A model generated the notes under the pieces. The model searched no databases and was not told the origin of the DNA. It saw nothing but the letters and a program-made list of their open reading frames with translations. From contig UQUC01000021.1 in assembly GCA_900544105.1 (NCBI GenBank), forward strand, positions 1-26,724: 26,724 bases of DNA. Direction: 5' to 3'. The position numbers and the translations under genes are program-made. Below, one piece after another: positions 1 to 7,384 of the stretch. This stretch comes from an uncultured Oscillibacter sp. GTDB taxonomy: Bacteria > Bacillota > Clostridia > Oscillospirales > Oscillospiraceae. Each line of letters starts with the position of its first letter. Position 1 is the stretch's first letter.

Positions 1-73
1 CGCGAGTTTTGCAAAGTTGAGTCACAATATATAGGTTTCAAGCAAGTTGGATGGCACTATTTATTGTATAGTC

Positions 74-358
74 TTATGAGCAAATCGGGATTTTGCTCAT
101 CCCTAGGACCGTCATCGTAATGGAGGTGATCCATTTGCCCATGCCGAGGGGGACGGTGTAGCTCTCAAGGCCCGTGGTACACAGCGCTATCGCGCGGGGA
201 ACAAGATGAAAGGAGTCGCCCGCGCCAAGCACGACCGCCATCAGGCCAAAGAGCCTGAACTGTGAATTTCCGCGGCTTGCGCGTATCATCAGAATACCGA
301 TGGTGATGACCGAGATGAGATAAACAGCATCAAAAAGTGTTTCAACGATTGCTTGCAT
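74..358 (-). pseudogene. Truncated integral membrane protein, N-terminal part only
   Basis: The reading frame gives 94 residues with hydrophobic stretches at about residues 8-26 and 36-55, followed by a charged and aromatic segment ending ITMTV (about residue 84). The rest reads into the inverted repeat at 76-100 and stops, so the C-terminal half is missing. From memory it resembles a conserved multi-pass membrane family of Clostridia that is roughly twice this length; this is an impression, not a search result. The ATG at 356-358 has no ribosome-binding site because the sequence immediately upstream belongs to a different broken gene. Both ends are therefore cut. Function is unknown. Confidence 0.5.
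76..100. repeat. Perfect 9-bp inverted repeat at a rearrangement edge
   Basis: The arms ATGAGCAAA (76-84) and TTTGCTCAT (92-100) are exact reverse complements around a 7-nt spacer. The repeat lies where the membrane-protein fragment at 116-358 loses its expected continuation. It may be a subterminal hairpin of a mobile element whose remainder lies left of the window. There is no T-run, so it is not a clear terminator. Nothing else is recognised in bases 1-73. Confidence 0.4.
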
Positions 359-359
359 C

Positions 360-614
360 TACCAGCTCGTGGTGGACGGCGTGCTGCAGCCTGACCCCGT
401 GGCTTACGCCTGCATCATCGCCGACGCCGCCGCCTGCTGCGCCGAGGGCATGGAGTTTGCGTTGAAGGATGACCTCGCCTACCCAGACGATTACCCTGAG
501 CCGGGCGCGGAGATCACCGTCGTCGGCGATTTCCAAGCCTATGAGGAAAACGGGATGACGGGGCATCATCTGATCAACGCGAGGCTGGAGTCTTCCGAGA
601 TGCGTTATACATGA
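360..614 (+). pseudogene. C-terminal fragment of a conserved protein, N-terminus lost
   Basis: The frame is open from about 351 to the TGA at 612-614. It encodes an acidic segment with DAAACCAEG, LAYPDDYP and ITVVGDFQAYEENG, which reads like the C-terminal beta-rich domain of a larger protein. It recalls the C-terminal OB-like domain of TIGR03943/DUF1980 putative permease-associated proteins, but only from pattern memory. The only start candidate is a GTG at 369 with no ribosome site. The 5' edge joins directly to the start codon of the inverted membrane-protein fragment. The 3' edge runs in the same frame, across one stop codon, into the transposase fragment. I read it as debris, not a working gene. 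Confidence 0.45.
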
Positions 615-1046
615 TATGGAAAAACGCTCTCGCTCCGCAGAGAGACTACGGAACTGGTGCAGGGACGGCCAGTGACGACCAGTTGGTATCGATGCGAGGA
701 CTGCACGAACTGCCCGCACCGGTCTGCCTGCTGTCAGGCAAGGGATCTTGCAAAGCCGAAGGAAGTCGTGCTGAAGAAGACCTTCTGGGAAATGCGGGCG
801 GCATCTCAGGAGAACATTACAACAGAGCATGGTATTTACCTGCGGATGTGCCGTTCTATCCAGGTCGAGGGGGCGTTTGGACTGCTCAAAAACGACTTTG
901 GTTTTCGCCGTTTTCTGACCAGAGGGAAAACCAATATCCGGACTGAGCTTTTCTTCCTTGCACTGGCGTACGACCTCAAAAAGCTATGGATGAAGCGGGA
1001 AAACGGGCGGCTGAAAACGCATCTTTCTGAGATCACAGTGGCATAA
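615..1046 (+). pseudogene. IS1182-family transposase, C-terminal fragment
   Basis: The frame encodes about 143 residues. It contains a zinc-ribbon-like cysteine cluster (YRCEDCTNCPHRSACC) followed by the C-terminal part of the DDE domain, with MCRSIQVEGAFGLLKNDFGFRRF and then TELFFLALAYDLKKLW. The glutamate in QVEGAF is the expected third catalytic acid of this transposase class. Full IS1182-type transposases are about 450-550 residues, so the N-terminal DNA-binding part and both catalytic aspartates are absent. The usable start (GTG at 657) is not a real start. The fragment cannot be active by itself. Confidence 0.8.
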
Positions 1047-1160
1047 CCGTAAAAAACAGCTGGATCATCCACATTGGGCGCTGATCTTGGAGTCAGGGTC
1101 AGCTTTGCCGCGTCCAAATGCCTTGCAATTTCCACAGAATAGCAGCTCGTACAAACAAAC

Positions 1161-1199
1161 GCGGGGACAAAAGGTCAGAGAAAGACCTTTTGCCCCCGC
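1161..1199. terminator. Long hairpin between IS remnant and uvrC
   Basis: GCGGGGACAAAAGGTC (1161-1176) pairs with GACCTTTTGCCCCCGC (1184-1199) over 16 positions with one mismatch and a 7-nt loop. Read on the minus strand it lies downstream of uvrC and is followed by GTTTGTTTGT. Read on the plus strand it lies downstream of the transposase. It could end transcription in either direction or be an IS-borne structure that blocks read-through. Confidence 0.55.
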
Positions 1200-1235
1200 A
1201 TCCTTTGCGAGCCTATTTTGCAACAGGCCCTTTTT

Positions 1236-3068
1236 TCAAGTGGATCCTTTTTCATGAAGTCTGCTCCAAAGGGTATGGGCCACATTTTGCGGCAGCACCG
1301 CCGCCAGTGCGTCCTCGTCCGCCTCCCGGATGGCCTTCACCGTGCCGAAATGCTTCCGCAGCTCCGCCTGCCGCTTGGGTCCCAGACCGGGAACGCCGTC
1401 CAGCGCGGAGCGCATGGCGCTCTTGGTATGGTGCTGGTGGTGATAGGTGATGGCGAAACGGTGAGTTTCCTCCTGGATCTGGCCGATGAGGGAAAACACC
1501 GCCTGATCGTTCACAATGCCGATCTCCCGCCCCTCCGGGGTGACCAGCGCCCGGGTCCGATGGCGGTCGTCCTTCACCATGCCGAAGATGGGCACCGTAC
1601 AACCGAATTGCTCTGCCACCTCCCGGACGGCGTCGGCATGGGTCACGCCGCCGTCGATCAAAAACACGTCCGGCAGGGGCAGGAACTTTTCGTCCCCGTC
1701 CGCCGCCCTTTGCAGCCGCCGCCGCAGGACCTCCCGCATGGAGCCGTAATCATCGGGATGGCCGCCAGTCAGCTCCTTGATCTGAAACCGACGATAGGCG
1801 GATTTCAATGGCTTCGTCCCCTGATAGACCACCATGGACGCCACAATATCGCTGGCGCCGGTGTTGGAAATATCGAAAGACTCCATCCGTCTGGGCGGCT
1901 GGGGCAGGTTCAGCATTTTTTGCAGGACCTCCAGCGTATACGCCGTTTTTTCCTCGGAGGTGGTGGCCCGCCGGACCTCCTCCTGGGCGTTGCGGACCGC
2001 TATATCCGCCAGTGTGGACTTCTCGCCCCGCTGGGGCACATGGACCCAGACCTTATGCCCCGCCCGCTGGGTCAGGGCCTCGGATAGTTCCTCGCAGTCC
2101 CCTGTGTCCACGCAGAGCAAAATCTCATGGGGCAGGATGGCCCTCGGCAGATAATACTGGGCCGTGACTGCCGCCAGCAGCTCCGCCGCCGATTCCTCCA
2201 TGGGCGCGGTCAGCAGTTCCGTCTCCCGGCCCACCAGATCGCCGTTTTCCATGTGAAGAACGGCATAGCCGCTCTTGCCCGCCCCTCGGAACACGCCCCA
2301 CACGTCCGTATCGGCGCACAGTCCCGCGATGACGGTCTGCTTTTTGCTCAGGGCGCTGATGGCCTGGATCCGGTCCCGCAGTTGGGCCGCCTGCTCAAAC
2401 CGCAGAGCCTCCGCCTCCGCTTCCATCTCGGCGGTCATGTCCCGGAGGAGCTGCTTGGAGCGTCCCTCCAACAACTGGGCCGCCTGCTCCATCCGGCGGT
2501 CGTATTCCGCCTCCGGCATCTCCGGACGGCAGAACCCGTCGCACCGGCCCATGTGGAAATTCAGACAGGGCCGCTCCGCGCCGATGTCCCGCGGGAACTG
2601 GCGGCGGCAGGTGGGCAGACGCAAAGCCTGACATACCGCATCCACTGCCTGACGGGTCTCGTACCGTCCGCCAAAGGGACCGAAGTACTTCGCGCCGTCA
2701 TTAGCGGGTCGATTCACCAGGGTGAATTTCGGATACCGCCCCCGGCTGAGGCGCACCAGCGGATAACCCTTATCATCCTTCAGCAGGATGTTGTACCGGG
2801 GCATGTGCCGCTTGATGAGGGAGTTTTCCAGCACCAGCGCCTCAAATTCGCTGGTGACGAAGATCGTGTCGAAATGATCCACCTGACTGACCATCTGCCG
2901 GGTCTTGACACTGTGGGCCGCGCTGTCCTGAAAATACTGGCTCACCCGATTTTTCAGTTTTTTCGCCTTGCCCACATAGATGACCTTCCCGGTCTTGTCC
3001 ATCATCAGATAGACGCCGGGCTGTAAAGGCAGATCGTTGGCCTTTTCCCGCAGCTCGTCCTTTGTCAT
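1236..3068 (-). CDS. uvrC: UvrABC excinuclease subunit C
   Basis: UvrC makes the dual incisions in nucleotide excision repair together with UvrA and UvrB, in the cytoplasm. The protein is 610 residues, normal for the family. It has the N-terminal GIY-YIG nuclease (G18-V-Y and Y31-V-G, then KAKKLKNRV), a cysteine-containing segment (CRRQFPRD, CLNFHMGRCDGFC), the UVR helix pair that contacts UvrB (RFEQAAQLRDRI), the C-terminal RNase H-like nuclease (MESFDISN, FLIDGG) and a final helix-hairpin-helix (LDGVPGLGPKRQAEL). The start at 3068 is chosen because GGAGG sits 6 nt upstream; the frame extends 10 codons further without support. It follows the tRNA-Leu pair. The IS remnant begins 5 bp beyond the stop, but the protein looks complete. 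Confidence 0.97.
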   Translation of the reverse strand: MTKDELREKANDLPLQPGVYLMMDKTGKVIYVGKAKKLKNRVSQYFQDSAAHSVKTRQMVSQVDHFDTIFVTSEFEALVLENSLIKRHMPRYNILLKDDKGYPLVRLSRGRYPKFTLVNRPANDGAKYFGPFGGRYETRQAVDAVCQALRLPTCRRQFPRDIGAERPCLNFHMGRCDGFCRPEMPEAEYDRRMEQAAQLLEGRSKQLLRDMTAEMEAEAEALRFEQAAQLRDRIQAISALSKKQTVIAGLCADTDVWGVFRGAGKSGYAVLHMENGDLVGRETELLTAPMEESAAELLAAVTAQYYLPRAILPHEILLCVDTGDCEELSEALTQRAGHKVWVHVPQRGEKSTLADIAVRNAQEEVRRATTSEEKTAYTLEVLQKMLNLPQPPRRMESFDISNTGASDIVASMVVYQGTKPLKSAYRRFQIKELTGGHPDDYGSMREVLRRRLQRAADGDEKFLPLPDVFLIDGGVTHADAVREVAEQFGCTVPIFGMVKDDRHRTRALVTPEGREIGIVNDQAVFSLIGQIQEETHRFAITYHHQHHTKSAMRSALDGVPGLGPKRQAELRKHFGTVKAIREADEDALAAVLPQNVAHTLWSRLHEKGST

Positions 3069-3099
3069 GATTTCGCCTCCTATCCGGCCTAAGAACAAA

Positions 3100-3125
3100 A
3101 GAGCATCACTTTACAGTGATGCTCT
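3100..3125 (-). terminator. Terminator of the tRNA-Leu operon
   Basis: An 11-bp stem (AGAGCATCACT with its complement, loop TTAC) is followed on the minus strand by TTTGTTCTT. It ends the tRNA transcript just before the uvrC ribosome site. uvrC must therefore rely on read-through or on a weak promoter I cannot see. Confidence 0.85.
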
Positions 3126-3129
3126 TGTT

Positions 3130-3217
3130 TGGTGCGCGAGGCGGGACTTGAACCCGCACGTCCGTAACGGACACTAGAACCTGAATCTAGCGAGTCTGCC
3201 AATTCCACCACTCGCGC
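3130..3217 (-). tRNA. tRNA-Leu (anticodon CAG)
   Basis: The acceptor stem pairs GCGCGAG with CTCGCGC, followed by discriminator A and an encoded CCA (3130-3132). The anticodon arm is CTAGA-TTCAGGT-TCTAG, placing CAG at positions 34-36. The T arm carries GGTTCAAGTCC. The long variable arm expected of class II tRNA-Leu is present. It is the second gene of a two-tRNA transcript. Confidence 0.97.
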
Positions 3218-3245
3218 GCATAAGCAGTCTTTCCGGAGAGAAAAC

Positions 3246-3331
3246 TGGTGCGGCTGACGGGACTTGAACCCACACGTCGAATCGACACCAGCACCTCAAG
3301 CTGGCCTGTCTACCAGTTCCAGCACAGCCGC
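3246..3331 (-). tRNA. tRNA-Leu (anticodon GAG)
   Basis: The acceptor stem pairs CGGCTG-type halves (GCGGCTG with CAGCCGC), with an encoded CCA at 3246-3248. The anticodon arm is CCAGC-TTGAGGT-GCTGG, giving GAG. A long variable arm and the GGTTCAAGTCC T loop are present. It is the first gene after the promoter at 3365-3393. A 10-nt sequence in the leader (3351-3360) is complementary to the spacer after the tRNA (3222-3231). Confidence 0.97.
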
Positions 3332-3364
3332 AAACAAATACCGCCTAAAAAAGACTGCTTGATT

Positions 3365-3393
3365 ATTATAGCCATTCGTATCCATAATGTCAA
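3365..3393 (-). promoter_or_regulatory. Consensus promoter of the tRNA-Leu operon
   Basis: On the minus strand, TTGACA (3388-3393) and TATAAT (3365-3370) are both perfect sigma-A hexamers with a 17-bp spacer. The tRNA-Leu(GAG) gene begins about 33 bp downstream, as expected for a strong stable-RNA promoter. Confidence 0.92.
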
Positions 3394-3422
3394 CCAGAAT
3401 TTGCGGTTTTTCTAAAAAAATT

Positions 3423-3447
3423 TTCCGGGCGGCAAAACCGCCCGGAA
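3423..3447 (-). terminator. Terminator of the sirtuin gene
   Basis: A 10-bp GC-rich stem (TTCCGGGCGG with CCGCCCGGAA, 5-nt loop) lies 11 bp past the stop codon. On the minus strand it runs into AATTTTTTT. Confidence 0.92.
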
Positions 3448-3457
3448 GAGCCGGGTC

Positions 3458-4174
3458 TCAGAGCTGGGACAAAACCTCGCCGATGGGGTCCGTAATGACC
3501 AGCCCCGCCGCCAGATCCCTGGCCACCGGGGATTTGTTGATGAGGGCCAGCCGGTCCCCACGGAAATAGTTGATAAGTCCCGCCGCAGGCCACACATTCA
3601 GGGAGGTGCCGCCCACAATCAGCAGATCCGCCTGCGCGATAGCGTTCACCGCGCCGTCGATGACCCGGTCATTCAGGGCCTCCTCATAGAGCACCACGTC
3701 CGGCTTGATGACGCCGCCGCAATCGCACCGGGGAACCCCTGTGGTGTGGAGGATGTGGTCCAGATCGTAGAATTTTCCACATTTTTCGCAGTAATTCCTG
3801 TGTACGCTGCCGTGCAGCTCATAGACCTGTTTGCTGCCAGCGGCCTGATGAAGTCCGTCGATGTTCTGGGTCACCACTGCCAGCAGCTTCCCCTCCCGCT
3901 CCCATTCCGCCAGCTTTTTGTGGGCGGCGTTGGGCTTTGCGTCAGGGCAAAGCATTTTCGCCCGGTAAAAGCGGAAAAATTCTTCGGGATTGCTTTTATA
4001 AAACGTATGGCTTAAAATAGTCTCCGGAGGGTATTTCCACTCCTGATGGTACAATCCGCCGGTGCTGCGAAAATCCGGGATCCCGGACTCCGTGGACACT
4101 CCGGCTCCGCCGAAAAAGACGATTTTCCGGGCCGTGTCGGTCCATTCCTTTAATGTTCTGACCGCATCCGTCAT
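3458..4174 (-). CDS. NAD-dependent protein deacylase, sirtuin (Sir2) family
   Basis: Sirtuins remove acyl groups from protein lysines using NAD+, giving nicotinamide and O-acyl-ADP-ribose. The 238-residue protein has the Rossmann NAD site GGAGVSTESGIPDF, the conserved TQNIDGLHQAAG, and the catalytic histidine in ELHGS. A small zinc module follows (CEKC, then CDC before GGVIKPDVVLYEE), and the C-terminal GTSLNVWPAAGLI binds NAD. The second cysteine pair is C-x-C instead of C-x2-C. The length fits the compact bacterial class. A GGAGGGG site precedes the ATG at 4174. It is a single-gene unit divergent from the ArsC-like gene, and no macrodomain or acyltransferase partner is adjacent. Confidence 0.95.
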   Translation of the reverse strand: MTDAVRTLKEWTDTARKIVFFGGAGVSTESGIPDFRSTGGLYHQEWKYPPETILSHTFYKSNPEEFFRFYRAKMLCPDAKPNAAHKKLAEWEREGKLLAVVTQNIDGLHQAAGSKQVYELHGSVHRNYCEKCGKFYDLDHILHTTGVPRCDCGGVIKPDVVLYEEALNDRVIDGAVNAIAQADLLIVGGTSLNVWPAAGLINYFRGDRLALINKSPVARDLAAGLVITDPIGEVLSQL

Positions 4175-4213
4175 AAAAATACCCCTCCAGTCTGTATAAT
4201 AAGGAAGTTATCT

Positions 4214-4549
4214 ATGAACATTCAGATCTTCGGCTCCTCCAAATCCTTCGATACGAAGAAGGCGGAGCGCTGGTTCAAGGAGCGCCGCATCAAATATCAG
4301 TATATCGACGTTCCCTCAAAGGGATTATCTCCCCGGGAGTACCAATCCGTCAAGCAAAAAGTTGGCTTTGAGGCGCTGGTGAATACAAAATGCCGGGCAT
4401 ATGAGGAGCTTTACATGGCCTATATCACCCCGGACGCCCAGGAGGAAAAGCTGCTGGAATATCCGGAGCTGTTCAACACCCCCATCGTCCGCAACGGCAA
4501 GGAGGCCACTGTGGGCTACTGCCCGGACGTCTGGACCAAGTGGGAGTAA
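4214..4549 (+). CDS. ArsC/Spx-family thioredoxin-fold protein lacking the usual N-terminal cysteine
   Basis: The 111-residue protein has the ArsC/Spx layout: an initial beta strand, then SFDTKKAERWFKERRI, a YQYIDV strand, and a C-terminal TPIVRNGKEATVGY strand-turn. Proteins annotated as arsenate reductase family usually carry a cysteine where this one has Ser11 (GSSKSFDTKK). Without it, classical arsenate reduction is unlikely, and a regulatory or other role is more plausible. AAGGAAG lies just before the ATG. A TATAAT at 4195-4200 is present but has no good -35 and is very close to the start. The YihY-type gene follows 25 bp downstream, so they are probably co-transcribed. Confidence 0.85.
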   Translation: MNIQIFGSSKSFDTKKAERWFKERRIKYQYIDVPSKGLSPREYQSVKQKVGFEALVNTKCRAYEELYMAYITPDAQEEKLLEYPELFNTPIVRNGKEATVGYCPDVWTKWE

Positions 4550-4574
4550 AATTTTCCCGGAGGGAGACACTGCT

Positions 4575-5447
4575 ATGTGGGACAATGCCCTGCCGAAAAA
4601 CCGATTTCTCCGCTTCTGTGTACTGATGGCCCATCGCTGCGGGCGGCATAACGTGGCCATGCAGAGCGCGGCGCTGGCCTTTTACCTGCTGTTTATGATC
4701 TTTCCCTTCCTCATTTTCATCAGCGCCCTGCTGGGCCTGTTGGATCTGAACATCACCGGCATGATGACCGTCCTCTCGGATTTTCTGCCGGAGGAAGTAG
4801 CGGACCTGCTCCGGATGTACTTCACTTACGTCACTGACAATCCCAGCCCCCGGCTCATGGTATTCGGTCTGGTCTTTTCCATCTATTTCCCCATGCGGGC
4901 CACCAACTCGCTGATGGCCGCCGTGCGGACGGCCTACCATTTAGGCCCGCCAAAAGGCTTTATCAGCCAATGGATCAAGGTGCTGCTCTATACTGTGACC
5001 CTCATTGTCACCACCGCCCTGACCCTGTCTCTGATGACTTTCGGAGAGCGGGCGCTGTGGTACGCCGTGGAGCATTTTCACCTGCCGGAATTTCTGGCGA
5101 AGCTGTGGGTAACGCTGCGGTTCCCCGTAGCCGGGGCCGTCAGCTTTCTGGCACTGTTCCTGCTCTATGCCCTGGCCCAGGATACCATCCAACCCCTGAA
5201 AAATATCTGTCCCGGCGTTCTGTTCTCTCTGGCGGCGTGGATGGCGTTCAGCTGGCTCTATTCCTACTACGCCAACCACTTCTCCCACTACTCTGTGCTC
5301 TACGGCTCCATCGGCGCCGTCATCGTGGTGCTGATCTGGCTGAACCTCTCGGCATTCACACTGATTTTGGGCGCGGAGATGAACGGTGTGCTCATCAGTA
5401 TGCGGAAGGACCGTCTGGAACAGAACGTCAACGCACCAAAGACATGA
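4575..5447 (+). CDS. YihY/virulence factor BrkB family inner-membrane protein
   Basis: The protein is 290 residues and mostly hydrophobic, with about six membrane segments. It shows the family pattern: an N-terminal amphipathic part, SAALAFYLLFMIFPFLIF in the first helix, RATNSLMAAVRTAYH after the second, and a C-terminal YSVLYGSIGAVIVVLIWLNLSAFTLILGAEMN. Molecular function of the family is unsettled; the older RNase BN assignment is not supported by this sequence. The ATG at 4575 is chosen for the GGAGGG site 10 nt upstream; the open frame extends upstream only as antisense-like sequence over the previous gene. It is the second gene of the plus-strand run and is followed by the aminopeptidase 52 bp later. 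Confidence 0.93.
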   Translation: MWDNALPKNRFLRFCVLMAHRCGRHNVAMQSAALAFYLLFMIFPFLIFISALLGLLDLNITGMMTVLSDFLPEEVADLLRMYFTYVTDNPSPRLMVFGLVFSIYFPMRATNSLMAAVRTAYHLGPPKGFISQWIKVLLYTVTLIVTTALTLSLMTFGERALWYAVEHFHLPEFLAKLWVTLRFPVAGAVSFLALFLLYALAQDTIQPLKNICPGVLFSLAAWMAFSWLYSYYANHFSHYSVLYGSIGAVIVVLIWLNLSAFTLILGAEMNGVLISMRKDRLEQNVNAPKT

Positions 5448-5499
5448 ATCGTCTGTCAAATCTCAGCCGCGGCCTCGCTGCGGGAAAGGAAGCTGTTTT

Positions 5500-6729
5500 A
5501 TGGATACAAAATTGCAGGAATATGCAAAATTACTGATTGAAGTAGGCCTGAATGTTCAAAAGGGCCAGACCCTCATCATTTCGTCGCCGGTGGAGTGCGC
5601 CTCCTTTGCCCGTCTATGTGCTGACGCGGCCTATGACGCAGGCTGCCGTGAGGTCATCATGAACTGGAGTGACGACTATCTCAGCCGGCAGAAGTTCCTC
5701 CGGGCGGATGCCTCCGTTTTCGATGACACACCGGAGTGGCGCGAAAAGTTTTTCACCTGCTATGCGGAAATGGGGGCCGCCTATCTTGCCATTGCCGCCA
5801 GCGATCCGGAAACTTTGAAGGGCGTGGACCCCGGCCGGCTGGTCCGGTCTCAGAAGTCCGGTTCCGTGCTCCGCAAGACCTTTGACCGGCTCCAGATGAG
5901 CAACGGCTTCCCCTGGTGCATCGCTTCGGTGCCCATCCCCTCCTGGGCCGCCACCGTGTTCCCGGAGCTGCCGGAGGAACAGGCTATGGAAAAGCTGTGG
6001 GATGCCATTCTCCGCTCTGTCCGCATTCAGGGCAACGGCACCGCCGTTTCCGCCTGGCGTCAGCATTTGGATACCCTGGGCCGCCGGAAGGACCTGCTGA
6101 ACAAGTATCACTTCAAGTATCTCCACTACACCAACTCTCTGGGCACTGACCTCACCATCCAGCTTCCGGAGGATCACCTCTGGGCCGCCGGCAACTCCGT
6201 GATGAAAAACGGTGTGGAATTCGTGGCCAATATGCCCACGGAGGAAATTTTCACCGCCCCCCTGAAAACCGGCATCAACGGCGTGGTCTACTCCGCCATG
6301 CCCCTGGTGGACAGCGGCAACATCATCGACAAGTTCCATTTCATCATCCGGGACGGCAAGATCGTGGAGGCTCACGCCGAAAAGGGTGAGGAATTCCTGA
6401 AAGCCGCCATCAGTGTGGACGAGGGTGCCAGCTACTTCGGAGAAGTGGCTCTGGTCCCCTATGACAGCCCCATCTCCAACCAGAAGATCCTGTTCTACAA
6501 CACCCTGTTTGACGAAAACGCCTCCTGCCATCTGGCCTTCGGTGAGGCATATCCCGAGTGCATTGAGGGCGGCGAGTCCATGACCCGGGAGGAGGTGCAG
6601 GCCCACGGCCTGAACTATTCTCTGACCCATGTGGACTTCATGGTGGGTACCGCCGATCTCTCCATCGTGGGCACCACCCATGACGGCCGGGAGATCCCTG
6701 TCTTTATCAACGGAAACTTTGCCATCTGA
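5500..6729 (+). CDS. M29-family metallo-aminopeptidase (AmpS/PepS type)
   Basis: This cytoplasmic enzyme removes N-terminal amino acids from peptides with a two-metal centre. The 409-residue length is standard. The N-terminus (LIEVGLNVQKGQTLIISSPVE) and the C-terminal pattern (AFGEAYPECIEGG, then LNYSLTHVDFMVGTADLSIVGTTHDG and VFINGNFAI) are characteristic of M29. The glutamates, histidines and aspartates there include the metal ligands. The ATG at 5500 is preceded by AAAGGAAG. The gammaCA-like gene starts 32 bp after the stop, so the two are probably on one transcript. Confidence 0.94.
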   Translation: MDTKLQEYAKLLIEVGLNVQKGQTLIISSPVECASFARLCADAAYDAGCREVIMNWSDDYLSRQKFLRADASVFDDTPEWREKFFTCYAEMGAAYLAIAASDPETLKGVDPGRLVRSQKSGSVLRKTFDRLQMSNGFPWCIASVPIPSWAATVFPELPEEQAMEKLWDAILRSVRIQGNGTAVSAWRQHLDTLGRRKDLLNKYHFKYLHYTNSLGTDLTIQLPEDHLWAAGNSVMKNGVEFVANMPTEEIFTAPLKTGINGVVYSAMPLVDSGNIIDKFHFIIRDGKIVEAHAEKGEEFLKAAISVDEGASYFGEVALVPYDSPISNQKILFYNTLFDENASCHLAFGEAYPECIEGGESMTREEVQAHGLNYSLTHVDFMVGTADLSIVGTTHDGREIPVFINGNFAI

Positions 6730-6761
6730 TGCGGCAGTCCTAACAAGAAAGAGAGAATTTT

Positions 6762-7241
6762 ATGATCACAAAACCGAAATTTGACGAATCCGTTTTTGTC
6801 TGCCCCGGTGCCGCCATCGTAGGGGACGTCACCCTGGGAAAGAATGTCAACGTGTGGTACAACGCCGTCCTCCGCGGAGATGACGGCGCCATCAAAGTGG
6901 GTGACAACACCAACGTTCAGGACTGCGCGGTACTGCACGAGGAAACCACGGTCGGTTCCGGCTGCACCATCGGCCACGGGGCCATTGTCCACGGCTGCAC
7001 CGTGGGCGACAACGTGCTCATTGGCATGGGCGCCACCGTTCTCAACGGTGCAAAGATCGGCAATAACTGCATCGTAGGCGCCGGGGCGCTGGTCACCGGC
7101 AAAATGGACGCTTCCGCCGGCTCCATGATCCTGGGCAGCCCCGCCAAGGTGGTCCGTTCCCTGACAGAGGCCGAGATCGAGAGCAATCGGGAATCCGCCC
7201 GGGAATACTGTCATCAGGCCGAGCGGTATCGCGAGGACTGA
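6762..7241 (+). CDS. Gamma-carbonic-anhydrase-like left-handed beta-helix protein (YrdA/PaaY type)
   Basis: The 159-residue protein is built of hexapeptide repeats (VGDNTNVQDCAVL, VGSGCTIGHGAIV, VGDNVLIGMGATV, IGNNCIVGAGALV) that fold into a left-handed beta helix and trimerise. His59, His72 and His77 keep the three-histidine zinc arrangement of gamma carbonic anhydrases, including the five-residue step between the last two. Homologues are often called carbonic anhydrase or acetyltransferase-like; true CO2 hydration activity is not certain. An AAAGAGAG site precedes the ATG. It follows the aminopeptidase closely and is separated from the MATE gene by 143 bp with a new promoter. Confidence 0.92.
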   Translation: MITKPKFDESVFVCPGAAIVGDVTLGKNVNVWYNAVLRGDDGAIKVGDNTNVQDCAVLHEETTVGSGCTIGHGAIVHGCTVGDNVLIGMGATVLNGAKIGNNCIVGAGALVTGKMDASAGSMILGSPAKVVRSLTEAEIESNRESAREYCHQAERYRED

Positions 7242-7310
7242 TTTGCGCCAAAAATAGGGAAAACGCCGAAAGAAGCCCGGAATTTCACACTTGTTTCGGC
7301 GCTTTGCCGC

Positions 7311-7339
7311 TTGCAACCAAACCGTTGTACGCATATACT
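7311..7339 (+). promoter_or_regulatory. Predicted promoter of the MATE gene
   Basis: TTGCAA (7311-7316), a 17-bp spacer and TATACT (7334-7339) form a good sigma-A promoter about 45 bp upstream of the ATG at 7385. Just before it, an 8-bp inverted repeat (CGCCGAAA and TTTCGGCG, 7264-7297) has a long loop and no T-run, so it is at best a weak terminator. Confidence 0.65.
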
Positions 7340-7384
7340 TGCTCCGATATTAAACGATTACTTCTCAAGCAAGGAGCTATTTAT

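Larger units (their letters stand above)
615..1230 (+). mobile_element. 3' remnant of an IS1182-like insertion sequence
   Basis: The remnant consists of the transposase C-terminus (615-1046), a non-coding tail with a long hairpin (1161-1199), and a probable terminal inverted repeat ending in TATTTTGCAACAGGCCC (1214-1230). TTTTGCAACA-type termini are, as I recall, common in this IS family. The left end is missing, so no matching terminal repeat or target duplication can be shown. The right end lies 5 bases from the uvrC stop codon, so this IS or its decay defines the 3' border of uvrC. Confidence 0.6.

Noticed and set aside
369..614. Stand-alone small gene of 81 codons
   Set aside because: The frame is open upstream of the GTG, has no ribosome site and abuts broken genes on both sides, so it is a fragment.
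3069..3098. Longer uvrC start ten codons upstream
   Set aside because: GGAGG sits at the right distance only for the ATG at 3068, and the extra residues are outside the conserved GIY-YIG start and overlap the tRNA terminator region.
7264..7297. Terminator between the gamma-carbonic-anhydrase-like gene and the MATE gene
   Set aside because: The arms are only 8 bp with a loop of about 18 nt and no T-run follows.
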